Part shown: positions 1 to 12,003 of the stretch, piece after piece
Position numbering within the stretch: position 1 is the first letter of the stretch
Layout of the letters: each line of letters starts with the position of its first letter
From: Moniliella sp. 'wahieum'
Taxonomy: Eukaryota > Basidiomycota > Moniliellomycetes > Moniliellales > Moniliellaceae
Assembly (NCBI GenBank): GCA_003971905.1
Contig: RSEE01000054.1
Span: forward strand, 1-64,000
Length of the DNA: 64,000 nt
Direction of reading: 5' to 3'
Position numbers and translations under genes: made by a program
Notes under the pieces: model-generated
The model's input: only the letters and a program-made list of their open reading frames with translations
Database searches by the model: none
Told to the model about the DNA's origin: nothing

Positions 1-19
1 CCACATCCCCACGAAACGC

Positions 20-3000
20 ATGCCTTTACTGGCGCCTCTGTCGCGCTGCCGCCTCGGGAGCCAGCCCGGCTGCCGACGCCCCACCACGCCTCCGCTCCCT
101 CCGACCTCGGCGGCATCTCCGCCGCTGCCTATTCCTTCCTCCCCGTCCCGCACCGCGCCGCCGCCCCCCCACGCGTCGCAGTCCGCGTCGTCTGTCCATG
201 TCACGCCCGATGCCGTGCGCCACACCAACAAGCTCCTCTCCGACGGCGCGCATGCCCGGCCGAAAGCTACCTTGCAACAGCAGCAGGAGCCCGCTTCGAC
301 CATCTGGCCTCGCGCCTCGCCTCAAGCCCAATGGCTCCGCGACGCGGAGGAGGAACCGCTGACCAACCTGCAAGCCGAGGTGGCCAGTTTCCTCGCCTTT
401 GATGCCGAAGGTACCGATGATGCGGCCACGGCCGCCAAGAGGCCATGGTGGCTACTGCGCATGAACTCATCGAGTCGGTCACCCACCTTCAACAGACGGC
501 CAATGCAACTCAAGGAGAGTCGCTGTTGGGATCTGTATCCAAGATCCTGGCGCTTCCTCGAATGACGAGCGAATTGGCGGGGGCAAGACCCACAAGTTAG
601 TTGCCTCCATTCCGGCACCATTCCCTTGTTCGACAACTTCCTCTACCGACGACGAAGAGAAGCCCAGCCCACCATCCGAGTCGGAGGCGACCCAGGAGGC
701 CACGGCGATCGCTTGTCCGAAAGCGATACGAGACTCATGGCCAACTTGCTCGCTGGGTTATGCCAAGGTCACTAGCGATAAGGCTAGCATGCACGGGCCG
801 AGGAGGAGAAGCAAGCGCGCAGCCAGGATATGGCGCGGGCCAACACCAAAGAGGAGCTCAGGAAAAAGCAAGAGGTATTCATTTGTTTTGCCGGCGGTCG
901 ACGACCTGCGAGTATGGAAGGCGTTGAGGATGATGCGGAACTCAGCCCTGCGCAGAAACTTGATTGTTTGGTCCAGGGTTTTGGACCCATCCAAGATGAC
1001 ATCCTGCTTCAAACTTTTGGACAGGAAGCATTTGTACGTTCCCCACCCCTACTTGTCCCTTGGAGATGCTGATTCCTGGACTGCTGTCATAAGCTGGGTG
1101 ACCAAGTTGGCGTTCTGATCAACGAAGTGGGGTTGATTGGCTACTTTGCGCTCACGACGCACCGTCTGTGCTTCGCGGCGTATATTCCCAACATGGAGCA
1201 CATGGCCGTGATGAATGCGCTAGCCAGTTCGAACAAAGATGGCGCAGACGATGTGTCGGCTGCGCCGCGCGCAGTGAGCAGTTGGCCGGCCATCTCATCC
1301 TCAAGAGCGGTTCTGCGTGCAACACGTCGGCTAGCTGGTGTTTCTGCCTCGTTGCTGGATCGCCGGGTTTGGCTTCAACTCCGTTCCGAGGGCCTTTCGT
1401 CTTCAGTTCGAGTGAGGTAGAGGCACTGTACGAGCCTTGGACATTTATCGCTTTGCGGACATGTTTTCTGTCGAGCCAATTTACCAACCGGCCCAAGCAA
1501 ACTTTGTTCACTTTTCGCTCAAAAAGGCCGACGGCACCAAGGGAGAACTGGTTCGGTTTGAGTTTGGTACTCAAGTTGGTGCGCTCGATTGGCGTCGTGA
1601 GCTTCGATCGGCTCTTTTTCGTGCACATTTCTCTGCCAACTTTGTCCGCTGTCCCTCCCCCTGCCCAGATTACTCAGGTGTTGCAGCATAGCACATCCCA
1701 CAACGTGTTGCTCCACCTGCGTTCCCTCCTGGGCAAGTCCGGACGCATGTTGGGAACCATGGTAGTACGCACAATGAACCATCAACAGGGGAGATGAACC
1801 ATCTCTTCTTATCCAGCACAACACTCTGACCATCGCTATCCTTGGCCGCTCGCCATGGCAAGTGGACTGATGGCCAAGTTTGAGGCGGCCGTGCGGTCTG
1901 TGGCATCCAAACAGCTTCCTCGCGACCAGCTTGGTCCCGAATGCAAGTTGCAATTGCTGATTGACCAAGAGGCGAGCCTGAACGCGGCCACTCTGGCGCC
2001 CCCACCCCAAAGGCAAACACGGAGCCCACTCCATTTCTACCTCAACCAAACCGCTGCAGGAATCCGAGGTCGCCGAGGTGGCTCGGGATTTAGCCTTGGA
2101 TCCGGCGAGTGTCAAAGCAATCTACCATGCCCAGTTATGGAAGAACATGGTGCCCACCCGAGGTCACCTGTGCATATCATCTGACTATATTGGCTTCATT
2201 CGTGAGCACGCGGTCAAAGACGATTACCGATTGCGCATCCCCACTACCCCTTAATGGGGCGAAAAAAGCCAAGGGACACTTGACGTTTTCAGCCTTGGTG
2301 CTTCAAGTCAAGGGCCACGAAGACATTTGGTTCTTATTTGGGTCGAAGCACGAACGGACGAAGCGCTTGCCCAGACCAACGAAGCTGTTCACCACATTCA
2401 TCGTCGCCTCCAGGACGCTTCGCACGGAAAAACACGCTTATCGCGGGGCTTTGGTGCAAACCCACACTGCCCACCTCATGGCTCAACTATGTACCAAAGC
2501 TATCAACACGGACGGTACCTTCCAAATCCGCATTCCTCCGCGGCGTTTTGCATTGCGGTCATTGGCTCACGGGGGATGTGCAACCGCTGATCGCACTGGG
2601 CCAAGTCTTGATGCAACACAAGCACACGGTCCGGATCGTGTCCCACCCGGAATACGAAGATGGGTTCGTGGTCACGGACTTGACTTTGCTGCGGCCGGGG
2701 GCGATCCGGGGGCGTTGATGGCGCTGTCGGTGGAGCACCGTCTGTTTTCGCCGGGCTTCTTTACCGAGTCGATGGCCAAGTTCCGTTCGTGGCTCGACGA
2801 TCTGTTGCGAGAAGTGTACGAGGGATGTTACGATGCGGATGTGATTCTCGAGGCGCGCAGACCATGGCGGGCATTCATGTGGCGGAGCGATTGGGCGTGC
2901 CCTATTTCCGTATCTTCACCATGCCCTGGACCAAGACGGCGGCCTACCCCAAGCGTTCAGTGTGCCGCCAGTCGACTTGGGCAGCCACTACTACACCTAA

Positions 3001-4854
3001 TGAGCTACACGGGTTTGATCAAGTCTTTTGGGCGGCCAGTTCGGGGCAAATCAATCGATGGCGCAAAAACATGCTCGGCCTCAAACCCACCGACCTGGCC
3101 GAGTTGGACCAAGCCAGCGTACCCTTCATTTACAACTTTTCCTGCCGTCGTACCCGTGCCCACCGACTGGACGATAACATTTGTGTTTCCGGGTACTGGT
3201 CCTCCCCACCCCCAAGACCGAATGGGATCCGCCCAAGGAGTTGGTTGCCTTTTTGAAAGAGGGGCGCAAACAAGGCAAAAAGTTGGCCTACTGTGGCTTT
3301 GGCTCGATTGTCGTCGACGACCCCGAGGCGATGACGCGCAACTTGTATGCGGCTGTGGAGAAGGCTGGGGTGTATGCAGTGGTGGCAAAGGGATGGTCGT
3401 CCCGTATGAAGAAGCAAGAACAAGCAGAAGGAACAGAGGAAGAACTGATTCCGGTCCCGAGACTGTTGTTATGTCGTTGATTCCATCCGCACGACTGGCT
3501 TTTCCCTCAGATTGACATTGCGCTGCACCATGGCGGAGCCGGTACGACGGGTGCTTCGTTGCGTGCCTCGCTGTCACCGCCATCAAACCCTTTTTGGCGA
3601 CCAATTCTTCTGGGCCCAGCGCGTACAGAAGTGGGGCGCTGGTGTGCGGGTGGCGTCGCTGTCGACCAACGATTTGGCTTCGGCATTGAAGAAGGCAGCT
3701 GAGGATCGGATCATGCGGGAGAAAGCGCAACAAGTCGGTGCAAGCATCTCTACCGAAGATGGACCAGCCAGGCGGTCGGTTTTTTGTACGACAAACCTGA
3801 TGCGGGCTCGTCGCCATCCTCGGTTCCGTGAGGACCTGTGTGTGCTAAAGGAAGACCAGCTGTTTTCTACCCAACGCGGGAGGAAGGAAAAGGGAGTGAA
3901 GGAAGAGAAGAAGAAGAAGAGAAGGAGAAGGAAGAAAAGAAGAAGAGAAAGAAAGAAGAAGAAAAGAAGAAGAAGAAGAAAGAAGAAGAAAGAAGAGAAG
4001 AAGAAGAAGAAGAAGAGAAGAAAGAAGAAGAAGAAGAGAAGAGAGAAAGAAGAAGAGAAAAGAAGGAAGAAAGAAGAACGAAGAAGAAAGAAGAAGAAGA
4101 AGAAGAAGAAGAAGAAGAAAAGAAGAAGAAGAAGAAGAAGAAGAAGAAGAAGAGAAGAAGAGAAGAAGAAGAAGAAGAAGAAGAAGAGAGAAGAAGAAGA
4201 AGAAGAAGAAGAAAGAAGAAGAGAAAGAAGAAGAAGAAGAAAGAAGCGAAGGAGAAGGTGACGGAGAAGCATGCAAAAGGCGCAAGCACAGCGGACATTC
4301 GTACCTCCCATACCCGCGACTCATCCCTCCACTCTTCCCACAGTGCACCTCCCGCTTCGCCCACAGAGGAGGCCCTACCGATACGAACGGGGCGGGGACC
4401 AGTCGCCTTCTACACCCTCTACGCCCAAACGACTGCTTCACAAGATTGGGAGCAAGTTGAATTTGGCGAGCGACGAGGCGAGCGCAGCTATCTCGACGGG
4501 ATCGTTGCCACTCAAGAAACGACGAGCTTGCTACCGCGTTTGCCTAGCCTGCCAGCCTGCCCAATACCCACTCTGGACGGTATGCCCAAACTCTCGCTGG
4601 TTTCGGCCATGCGGCAAATGGTCGATTCGGACGAGTGTGAGCAAAGCGAAGTCAACCGGGCCGAGCAGAAACATGCGTCTCTCTCGGTCGCACTGGCGGA
4701 CCAGCTGCATGCGCGTCAATTGCTGCCCAAGCAAATTGAATTGCGCCTGGCCCAGCGCTTGGCCCAGCACACCCACGACATGTACCTCGACCAAGGTTCT
4801 CCCTCTGCCACTGACTGGGATGGCCTTCCCGCTTCAGCGGGGCAACCACACTAA
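20..4854 (+). CDS. ATG26: Sterol 3-beta-glucosyltransferase (UGT51/Atg26 family)
   Basis: Transfers glucose from UDP-glucose to membrane sterols; family members act at membranes through GRAM and PH domains. Seen here in order: a GRAM-like segment (about 1090-1190, [17 protein letters not shown]), a PH-like segment (about 1430-1640), a second GRAM-like segment (about 2215-2400, [14 protein letters not shown]), a GT28 N-lobe (about 2530-2690, [20 protein letters not shown]) and a C-terminal UGT domain (about 2860-3760) with [14 protein letters not shown] and [20 protein letters not shown]. These are diagnostic of Atg26. The reading frame changes many times, probably from assembly indels, so the coordinates are an envelope. 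Its span of about 1600 codons suits fungal Atg26. The 5' end lies at the window edge; ATG at 20 is a guess and the true start may be outside. A Lys/Glu-only tract (3898-4258) precedes the last 190 or so codons. Family call very sure, exon structure not. Confidence 0.87.
3898..4258. repeat. Polypurine (GAA/AAG)n tract inside the ATG26 3' coding region
   Basis: Of 361 bases only two are pyrimidines, both C (4079 and 4247); the rest is imperfect GAA, GAAA and GGA repeat. Translated, it gives only Lys, Glu and Arg in the sense frames. Long purine/pyrimidine mirror-like tracts can adopt triplex DNA. Length is probably unreliable in this assembly. Confidence 0.95.
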
Positions 4855-5943
4855 TTCACTCCAGTTGGGCTCCCTCGCCGCTAGTGAAACCAACCTATAT
4901 CTCGTTCTGCTCTGCTCTGCTCTGCTCCGCTCTGATCTGCCCAAGACAGTGGGAGCTTGTGATTAATGTGACCCAATGCCATCCCTATCTATTTCCCCAT
5001 AGCTCGCCCTGTGGTACTTAGTACAGGACCGACTTCGCCATAAAAGACCTTTAGCAAAGCTCGATCGATGTGCCGACCTACCGGGGACCCACTTCAGGAG
5101 ACCTCCATGCCTCTTTGCAAGCCCGGTTCCCGATTCCGATTCCTGATTCCTGACTCCTGACTCCTGACTTCTCTCAGCGCGTACGCTGCCCACCCGCCTC
5201 AACCACCCGCGGACTTACTAGTCAACAGTCATCCGCCCCAGCTGCCTCGGCCGCCAAAGTCTACCGGGGACTGTTTTTGCCACTCGCTTGGCTCTCCATC
5301 GTGCCAAACCAAGGCCCAGAGCGGGCAGCGCGGACGGCCACGCACAGCACGCAGCACGCAGCATAGGGCACGCATCGTGCTGCCCCCTAGGCGCTGGGGG
5401 GCGGGTTCAGGGACTACCATGGCTCCCGCTGCGTGCAGCCATGGGAACTTGTCTGGCAAGCAACGGACAACGGACGCTCTTCCCTCTCCTCGAGGGCTGG
5501 GCGCGCCGCGTAGGCCCCAAGAGCGAGCGGGTGCAGTGTCCCTACCTGTACCTTAGCTGCGTTGCTGAACGTTGAGCTTTCGGGTGGCGTTGCGTGTGAG
5601 CGCGTACCAATCCATGCCCAGCACGTGGGCGCGGCGGAGCTGGCAGGCAGAAGGGCGCGCGAGCGCTAGCGTGCTCTGCTCGCCTCCTCCGCCCGCACGG
5701 CAGGCCGAAGCCGAGCGGCGGGCTGGGTAGGGTGGGGGGCAAGCAGGCAACGAGGCGGTGCCAAGGGTGCACTATGGTGTGGGCGGTGGGTGGAATCAAG
5801 TAGCGTGCCACCCGCCGGACGCGCGGGGGCACGGCTATGTTGCCGCCTGGCTTCCGCGCCAACAAGGGTGCATTGCATTGCATGGCAAGATAGTAGTGTG
5901 CACAAGGGAGGCGTGAAGGGGGAAGAGGGGGGGAGGAGAGAGT
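4855..5943. other. Gene-free stretch between ATG26 and PAM18 3' ends
   Basis: Convergent intergenic region. It holds a TCTGC pentamer run (4906-4940) and a TGA-phased heptamer array (5144-5171). Short open frames here look like chance in GC-rich DNA. No RNA gene recognised. Confidence 0.6.
5144..5171. repeat. TGA-phased heptamer array, units TGATTCC/TGACTCC
   Basis: Four consecutive 7-base units each start with TGA: TGATTCC, TGACTCC, TGACTCC, TGACTTC. The four-base part is not palindromic here, unlike most arrays of this family elsewhere in the window. Confidence 0.9.
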
Positions 5944-6528
5944 TTAGCGAGTCGTGTTCTTTTCCAGCAAGTCCTTTGCTTCGTTCACCTCTGTTCGCGG
6001 GGGGGGGGGGTTAGCGCATGGCTACAGCGTCAGGGGGGGAGGGGGAGCCGGAGGGGAGAAGCAACGTACTGGAGGCAATGTAAGGTGATCCCCCGCGGTC
6101 GGGTGGTTGGCAATCATCATTCGCCGGTGGGCATCCTTGATTTTGGCCTTGGTCAAGGACGCCTCCCTCAAGCCGAGGATCTGGGACGCTTCCTTCTTGT
6201 CCATCTTGGCTTGGAACCCGCCTTTGGCCCACTTGCCCGACGGGCCCGCACTCGACGACCCCTTCAACAGCATCCGAGCCGCCACCGCCGCGCCCAGCAC
6301 CGCCGCACCAATCAACACGGGCGTCGCGGCCTCGTTGGTGGCAGGCGTAACGTGCAGCGCGGCCGGGCGCGACACTTGCAGCGCCCGCACGGCCGACGTG
6401 TGCAACGGCGCGCGCACCGGCGCAGGACGCGCTCCCATACCTGGCCTGGCGGCGGGCGGGGCGCGGGCAAGGAGCACTGCAGCACGCGCGGCAGGCCGCA
6501 GCGGCAGCGCAGAGGGCAAGGCAGGCAT
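5944..6528 (-). CDS. PAM18: Mitochondrial import motor J-protein Pam18/Tim14
   Basis: Pam18 stimulates mtHsp70 (Ssc1) ATPase in the TIM23 import motor at the inner membrane. Visible parts: Arg/Ala-rich presequence-like N terminus, one hydrophobic segment (TPVLIGAAVLGAAVAARMLL), then the J-domain: WAKGGFQAKMDKKEASQILG, KIKDAHRRMMIANHP, and RGGSPYIAS. An intron (5991-6069, donor GTACGT, branch GCTAAC, acceptor CAG) splits the gene. The last exon encodes KVNEAKDLLEKNTTR then TAA, the expected Tim14 C terminus. The invariant HPD motif is off frame by one missing base (CCG-GAC reads CCGAC, about 6100); restoring it gives exactly 169 codons, so an assembly indel is likely. ATG at 6528 was chosen because it starts the presequence; an in-frame upstream ATG exists. 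Confidence 0.9.
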
Positions 6529-7399
6529 GCGGAGAAGATGGTTTGGGGCTGCGCAGGCGGGCAACCTTCCAGGGGGGCGCCTCGGACCAAAAAAATCCAG
6601 CGGGCTTGCCTGACGTACTGGCGGGCAGACATGCAAGGCGGATGCTGAGGTAAGCACACACATCACCCCTTGCGTATTGATATTGAACGTTCAACTTGCG
6701 TCTGTCCTAGGAGAGAAGCCAAGCCACCTATGTACTGCCTCCTTTTTTCTACCCTGTGCTACGGCGCGACGTCCCGGACATCCCAACTCCCCCAAGAACA
6801 GCAACACACACACGTCAACCTTCAAGCTTCAAGCTCATGACCCGCGACGCGGTGCGCAGTACGCTTGGCGCGCCAGGGCAGAAAAGCGTTGGTCTAGCGC
6901 GTCGCATATCACAACAACCCACAACACCATACGGTGACCCGGTGACAGCTTCAATAAGGAGGGAGGATCGAGGACGAGAGAAAAAAGAGAAGAGAGAGCC
7001 AAGAGCCCCCCCCCCGAGGTAGGTGCGAAAGGAAAGGAGGAAGAACCCGGGTGGCACCTGGGTGGAACGTGGAACCGAGGAAACAGGACAAGACAGGAGG
7101 GGAGCAGATGCAGGGAGAGAGACAGAACGGACGGATAGGATAGACTGATGGCCAGATCGCAGGGGGGGAGGGGGAACACGGAGACGGGAGAGGTCGAATC
7201 AGTATAATATAGAACACTGCGGTTGGCCATCACAAAGAGGAAAACCGCGGCCCGAGTCCCGTCCGGCTCCTGTCCGTCCAGGCCAGACTGAGACCGGAAC
7301 TGGACGCAACCGGAGGAACGGATGGGACGCACGCAAGCGGAGTAGAGGTGCGAAAACAAACATAGGTGAGAGGAAAGTTCATGAGGGTGGCTGGTACAG
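6529..7399. other. Intergenic: PAM18 upstream region and WOPR gene 3' flank
   Basis: No convincing gene. It contains the promoter side of PAM18, a TCAAGCT array (6815-6835) and a purine-rich stretch (about 6950-7150). Open frames on the minus strand here are low-complexity Ser/Leu/Pro. Confidence 0.5.
6815..6835. repeat. Heptad array, unit TCA+AGCT
   Basis: Units TCAACCT, TCAAGCT, TCAAGCT. The tetramer AGCT is a palindrome, so the unit embeds AAGCTT. Confidence 0.9.
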
Positions 7400-9603
7400 G
7401 ACGCGGGGGGAGGGGGAGGAGGAAACAACCGCATGCGCCGACGGTCATCGACCCAAGCCAAGCCGGTATACTGGTCAGCATTATGCCGATCGAGGGAGAG
7501 CTTGACTTCAGGGCGCGCCCAAGGGCAAGCCCGAAGCCAAGGCGGGCGAACCGTCAGGAGCAATGCACGTTGGCCGTCTTGGGCATAGCCATGCTCACCA
7601 GCACCCCGGCCGCCGAAGTGCCGTCAGGCTTGGCACGCTCCTCCATCCCACCGCGTCACCCACAGTGTGGTCTGGGACCACCGACTGGTCGCCGTCGCCG
7701 TCGACGTCCGTCGGTCTACCGACGCACCCGAGCCGTCCGAGTCGGGACTGGACCGGTGGTGCGATCCTGGTCCTCGGACAAAGTGGCTCACGGTTATCAG
7801 CCCCGTCAACTTGTTGTCCCTTGGTATTTCCGGCGAGTACAGGACGAAGGAGGGACCGGCCCGGCGCATACGAACCACAAGTCCGTTGTTAGCCCATTCC
7901 ACCGTGCCTTTTTGGACGCCGGGGGGGCTAGGGAGATCGCAGCGTCCATCCCAGTACCCGGTGCGCTGGCTGCGGTAGGCGGGCCGCGACGCGGATGGGA
8001 GCCAAGGCTGAGGCCGATCGTAGACCCCATCAGCAGACCAGGACCTTCGCTCTTTGGTGTGGCCGGGTCCATCGAGACGGCAAGCATGGTAGGGGACCGG
8101 GCGCGCTTGCGCATCGGTTTCCTTTTCCTCCCATCCCTCCCCGCCCTAATGACGCAGACACCAACCCCGCCCGATCCCAGAAGGACTGGTGGGCTGTCTC
8201 TCATCCCGCCAAGGGGTGCGGTCCGCGTCGGCCGTGTAGGTGCGGTGGCGGTGGGGTGCCAGGAGCTCAGAGGGGAGGGGCAACAACGATGGTTCTTGGT
8301 CTTGGTCCCGGTCTTGATCTTGGTCTTGATCATGGGGTTGCTGTTGGAGTTGAGTTTGCTCCAACTCCAGCTCGGGATCGGGGTACTCCACCTCGTCCAC
8401 CTCGGTCGCCCAGCCAGTCAACTTTCGGTAAACCGAGGATCGTCGTCAATCCGTCTCAGGCTGCCGTCCAACAAGTCATGCTTGTGGTAGTACGAGATGA
8501 CGTGCATCTTGCGGCCCGAGGTGGTGGTCATGGTGAACGACTGCTTGATCAGCCCATCTTCCTACTGTGTTTTGTGTCGGACAGCCGGGGCACCCGACCG
8601 GCTACAAGGCAAACCAAACCGCGTCATCATCGTCAGCCAACCGGACCTTATGCAGCTTGGGAACCGCACGCGAGACATGCGGCCCAAACGTACTACAGAG
8701 AGCAAAAAATGGGCGAGAGGGGGGGGGAAGTGGAGACGTACTGCTTGCGCACCAGTAGCTCACGGTACGTGAGGAAACATCCGTGTACGCGGCTCGCGGA
8801 CCAGACCCGGCCGTCGGTCCAACGGCGAATGCCGGCTTCCTCCTCGTCCCAGACAAACACGTTGCCCGAACGGATCAAGTCAGCCCGTTCGGCATCGAGC
8901 AGACGGCGGGGGATGCGCCGGGGTGGCGAGTGCGGTGTCTCGGCAGGCGCATCGCATGCGGCCATGAGCTTGATGGCCTCTTTGGTGGTTTGGATGAAAC
9001 CAACGTAGGTGGGCTTCTGCTGGTACAGAGGCAGGCTGGCCAGCTGGTGGACCGTGGCGCTAGAGGGGGCGGTGGTGGCGGAGGCAGCGGCAGCGGCAGC
9101 GGCAGCAGCAGCCGTGGCCGGTGCGGCAGAGGCGGGGGGGTGGCAGAGGCGGGAGTGGAGGTGGAGGCAAAGGCAGGCAGGAAGGGGAGGCCGACCATGA
9201 GGGAGGGGTCGGGGAGGCGCGGGCGGTAGGGAAGCATGTCGGAGAAGCTGCTGGGATGGGAGAGGTAGACGGGCGGGGCGCGGTCGCGGTCGTCATAGTA
9301 CGCGGGGGGTGTTGGGCAGCGGGCGGGGGCGGCGGCAGGGAGGCAGGCGGGTACTCGGGCGAGACGAGCAGGGCGGTGGGGGAGGAGCGGAGGTAGAGGG
9401 TGGGCTCGGGTGCATAGTGGGCCGACAGGTACTCGGGTGCCGGCGGGACTGGCGGGGCGGGCGGGGCGGGACAGGCGGGTAGGCGGCCGAGGTGCTGCGC
9501 GGGGCAGGCAGGCGCGGCTATCCCAGGCAAAGGCGGCGGACGCAGCAGCAGGCGCCGTGACGGCGCTGGGCGCGTAGCGGGGGTAGTAGTAGCCGTCCTG
9601 CAT
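7400..9603 (-). CDS. Gti1/Pac2 (WOPR) family transcription factor
   Basis: WOPR proteins (Wor1, Ryp1, Ros1, Gti1, Pac2) are fungal DNA-binding master regulators of morphology and sporulation. N-terminal WOPR half (about 8755-9030): TYVGFIQTTKEAIKLMAA, then RIPRRLLDAERADLIRSG, VFVWDEEEAGIRRWTDGRVW and SASRVHGCFLTYREL. C-terminal half (about 8410-8545): GLIKQSFTMTTTSGRKMHVI, SYYHKHDLLDGSLRRIDDD. The halves are split by at least one intron (donor GTACGT at about 8740, after RKQ) and probably a second one ending with CAG/TAG near 8545. Between N terminus and domain lie Pro- and Ala-rich runs, including an Ala run coded by (GGCAGC)n. Downstream of the domain is Gln/Asp- and Ser/Pro-rich low complexity. 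Start ATG at 9603 (MQDGYYYPRYAPS) is plausible; the 3' end is uncertain by a few hundred bases because of frame changes. Confidence 0.85.
9078..9118. repeat. (GGCAGC)n in the WOPR gene
   Basis: Imperfect GGCAGC hexamers that encode an Ala run on the minus strand just before the DNA-binding domain. Confidence 0.8.
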
Positions 9604-10679
9604 TGCTCAGCGCCACCGGCACAGGTGTCTGCGATGTGCACCGAGAGAGGAGGAGGTGGTGGCACAGACGCACGCCGTCGTCCTCGCCGCGCGGGCACGT
9701 CCACCCGCGTCCTCGCCGGCCTGCTCTCTGCCGCTGGGGATGCGTAGTGGGATAGTGAGCGGCGTCGCTCAGCTCAGCGGAGGCATATGTGGAGCCGCTT
9801 GCGCGGCGGACAGCAGGCAGCCGCCGCCGCAGCAGCACGCATCAATGCATCCATGCATCACCCTCGCTTGTCTGGCCCCGCTCCAGGCTGCTCCGGCGTG
9901 CCTGACCCGCCCACAGCCGGAGCACCCGCCGCACACTCCCCCCGCGCCTGCATCTTCTACCCCGCGGTGGCCACCCATCACACATCCATCAGCCACCGCC
10001 TTCCATACTCTGCAGCGACACCAACATGTCCCGCGAAAACACCTGCCCCCCCGGTGGATATGTACCTCCAGCCGCCGTGCATTGGTCCGCGCCTGGCCTT
10101 GTCCTTTCGGCTCGGCCCTCACTCAGTACTGACACACTCAGCAGGGCTACGTAGGACGCACTACGTAGCCCACTCCACTCGTGTACGTTCCCCAAATGGA
10201 ATGGTCAATGGACATTGCAATCGCACCCACTGCCTAGCCACCCCGCGGGGCTGTCACAAACCCACCCCGGTATACTCGACCTAGCCACCCAGTACCCACT
10301 GCCCTACCCCCCGGAGCGCCTGAGTGCCAGAACGCTTCAAGCAAAGCTTGACTTGCTTCTGCCCCCCCGCCCGCTGCGCTGCTGCGGCGCTGGCGTGCAC
10401 CAACCACAGCTCCCCGCACTGCGCTGCCAGTCCCTTCCCTTCCCTATCCCGTGTCCCATGTTCCACGTCCTCGCCGCCCACCCTGCGCCGCTGCGCCCTG
10501 CCCGGCTGGAAACCCTTGCGCAACAGTGCGTAGCGATTAGCGCAATAATTGTATGTCGGTGTTTTTCTTATTAGCACGTGTGGTTGTTCCTATGGCACCA
10601 GATCGCACCTGTGTGCGCGCCCTGGGCAGCAGAACGCTCTGTGGTTTGGGTTGAAAACGTTGCGGTGAGGCGTTGAAAT

Positions 10680-10736
10680 GTGAAGCTTCAGCGACTTCAA
10701 CGTACCTTCAACAAGGTACCTTGACGGTGACATGCG
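10680..10736. repeat. Degenerate TCA/TGA-phased array
   Basis: Degenerate tandem of TGAAGCT, TCAGCGACT, TCAACGTACCT, TCAACAAGGTACCT, TGACGG and TGACATG. TCA or TGA precedes palindromic cores ACGT, GTAC, CATG. Confidence 0.7.
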
Positions 10737-10883
10737 CTGCCACAGCAGTGCCACCGCCCGTCCTCGCGTCCTCCCCACTTTCGTCTTTGCCTCTGCCCAT
10801 ATGCCTCAGTGCCTAAAGGTCTAAAGCTTAAAGGCTCTCGGCCGAACACAGTGATAGCGATTATTTCGATTATTGACGCTCGA

Positions 10884-10918
10884 TGATCGATGATCGATGA
10901 TCGATGATCGATGATATA
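10884..10918. repeat. Heptad array, unit TGA+TCGA
   Basis: Four perfect TGATCGA units plus TGATATA. Each junction forms the palindrome ATCGAT. Confidence 0.97.
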
Positions 10919-11033
10919 CGATACCCCCCAGTCCCTGCGTTTTCCCACCGCGCAATGACGCATACAAATGATGAGTCCCCCGTTCCAGGCTGTTCCATCT
11001 ATCATGCAATCATGCCTGGATGTATAGGGGGGT

Positions 11034-11054
11034 GTTGAACGTTGAACGTTGAAC
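11034..11054. repeat. Heptad array, unit TGA+ACGT
   Basis: Three copies of GTTGAAC (phase TGAACGT), embedding AACGTT. Confidence 0.95.
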
Positions 11055-11266
11055 TCAAAACGGGGAGCTGAACTTACCGGCCGAGCCCGGCAGGGCTGGG
11101 CAGAGCTGGCAGGACAAAGCCCGGGAGAGGTCGATGATGTTGACGACGATGGAAATGGCATGCGGGATGAGTGTGACGTCTGTGACTTGTGCCAGCGTGA
11201 CACACGAATCGTTAAACCCACCGCAGCAATGTGGCGCAGCGTGACGCGTGAATATTGAATGGTACA

Positions 11267-11290
11267 TGATGCATGATGCATGATGCATGA
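11267..11290. repeat. Heptad array, unit TGA+TGCA
   Basis: Three perfect TGATGCA units followed by TGA, embedding ATGCAT. Confidence 0.96.
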
Positions 11291-11454
11291 GATGGACGAT
11301 TAGTGATCATCGATCAATGAGTAATATTTAATGATAGTAATGAGATCTGAGACAGAGATGTCAAATCTCCGAACCGGGATTTGGGGATGCGGGAAGCTGG
11401 AAGTGGGAGTGGAAAGGGCAAAACATGTCAAAGTAGTGTCAAGCATGACGCATG

Positions 11455-11531
11455 TCAAGCTCTTCAAGCTTCAAGCTAGCTTCAAGCTTCAAGCCTGTCA
11501 AAGCTTCGTCATGCGTCACGCGCGTCACGTG
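11455..11531. repeat. Composite heptad array, TCA+AGCT then TCA+CGCG
   Basis: Four TCAAGCT units and TCAAGCC, broken by CT and AGCT, then TCATGCG, TCACGCG and TCACGTG. The tetramer changes along the array while TCA stays. Confidence 0.93.
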
Positions 11532-11897
11532 CCATATGTCACACGCCACCCACCATGCAGCAGGCATCAAGCGCCAGTCATCGATCATCGTTGGTACGGT
11601 TAGTCGCCGTTTCCTAATGGTAAGCTCGATTAGAAAATCGATAGAAAAATCTACTACCCTAGTCTAAGATCTAAGCATTAAACGAAACGTTAAACGTTAA
11701 CCACGTCACGGGTGGCCATCAGTAACTAGTAACTTGTAATCAGCGACGGCGACCAGGCAACCCTGTATATTTGGCCGCACGTGCCAACCTTCGCAACGTC
11801 AAACGTCTGCAACGTACAATTCAAACGTAAAGCAGCCTAAAGCTTATAGCTTGAAGGAATACATACGGTTCCGATCTCAGAACTGAGTTTCAGATCT

Positions 11898-11918
11898 TCA
11901 ACGTTCAACGTTCAACGA
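11898..11918. repeat. Heptad array, unit TCA+ACGT
   Basis: TCAACGT, TCAACGT, TCAACGA; reverse-complement equivalent of the TGAACGT array at 11034. Confidence 0.95.
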
Positions 11919-11925
11919 CGTACAT

Positions 11926-11990
11926 ACAACCGTACAACCGTACAACCGTATTACAACCGTACAACCGTACAACCGTACAACCGTACAACC
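11926..11990. repeat. Octamer tandem array, unit ACAACCGT
   Basis: Three perfect units, a 3-base interruption (ATT), then four more perfect units and a partial one. Period is 8, and the unit lacks TGA/TCA, but each junction creates GTAC. It lies between two heptad arrays. Confidence 0.96.
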
Positions 11991-12003
11991 GAACCAACCG
12001 CGG

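Noticed and set aside
3838-4258. Lys/Glu and Leu/Ser/Phe-rich frames on both strands of the purine tract
   Set aside because: All frames are open because the tract has almost no stop codons; only the sense strand continues a real gene.
10697-11281. Minus-strand frame of 194 codons
   Set aside because: It runs straight through three tandem arrays, giving periodic text such as IIDHRSSIIDHR; a by-product of repeats.
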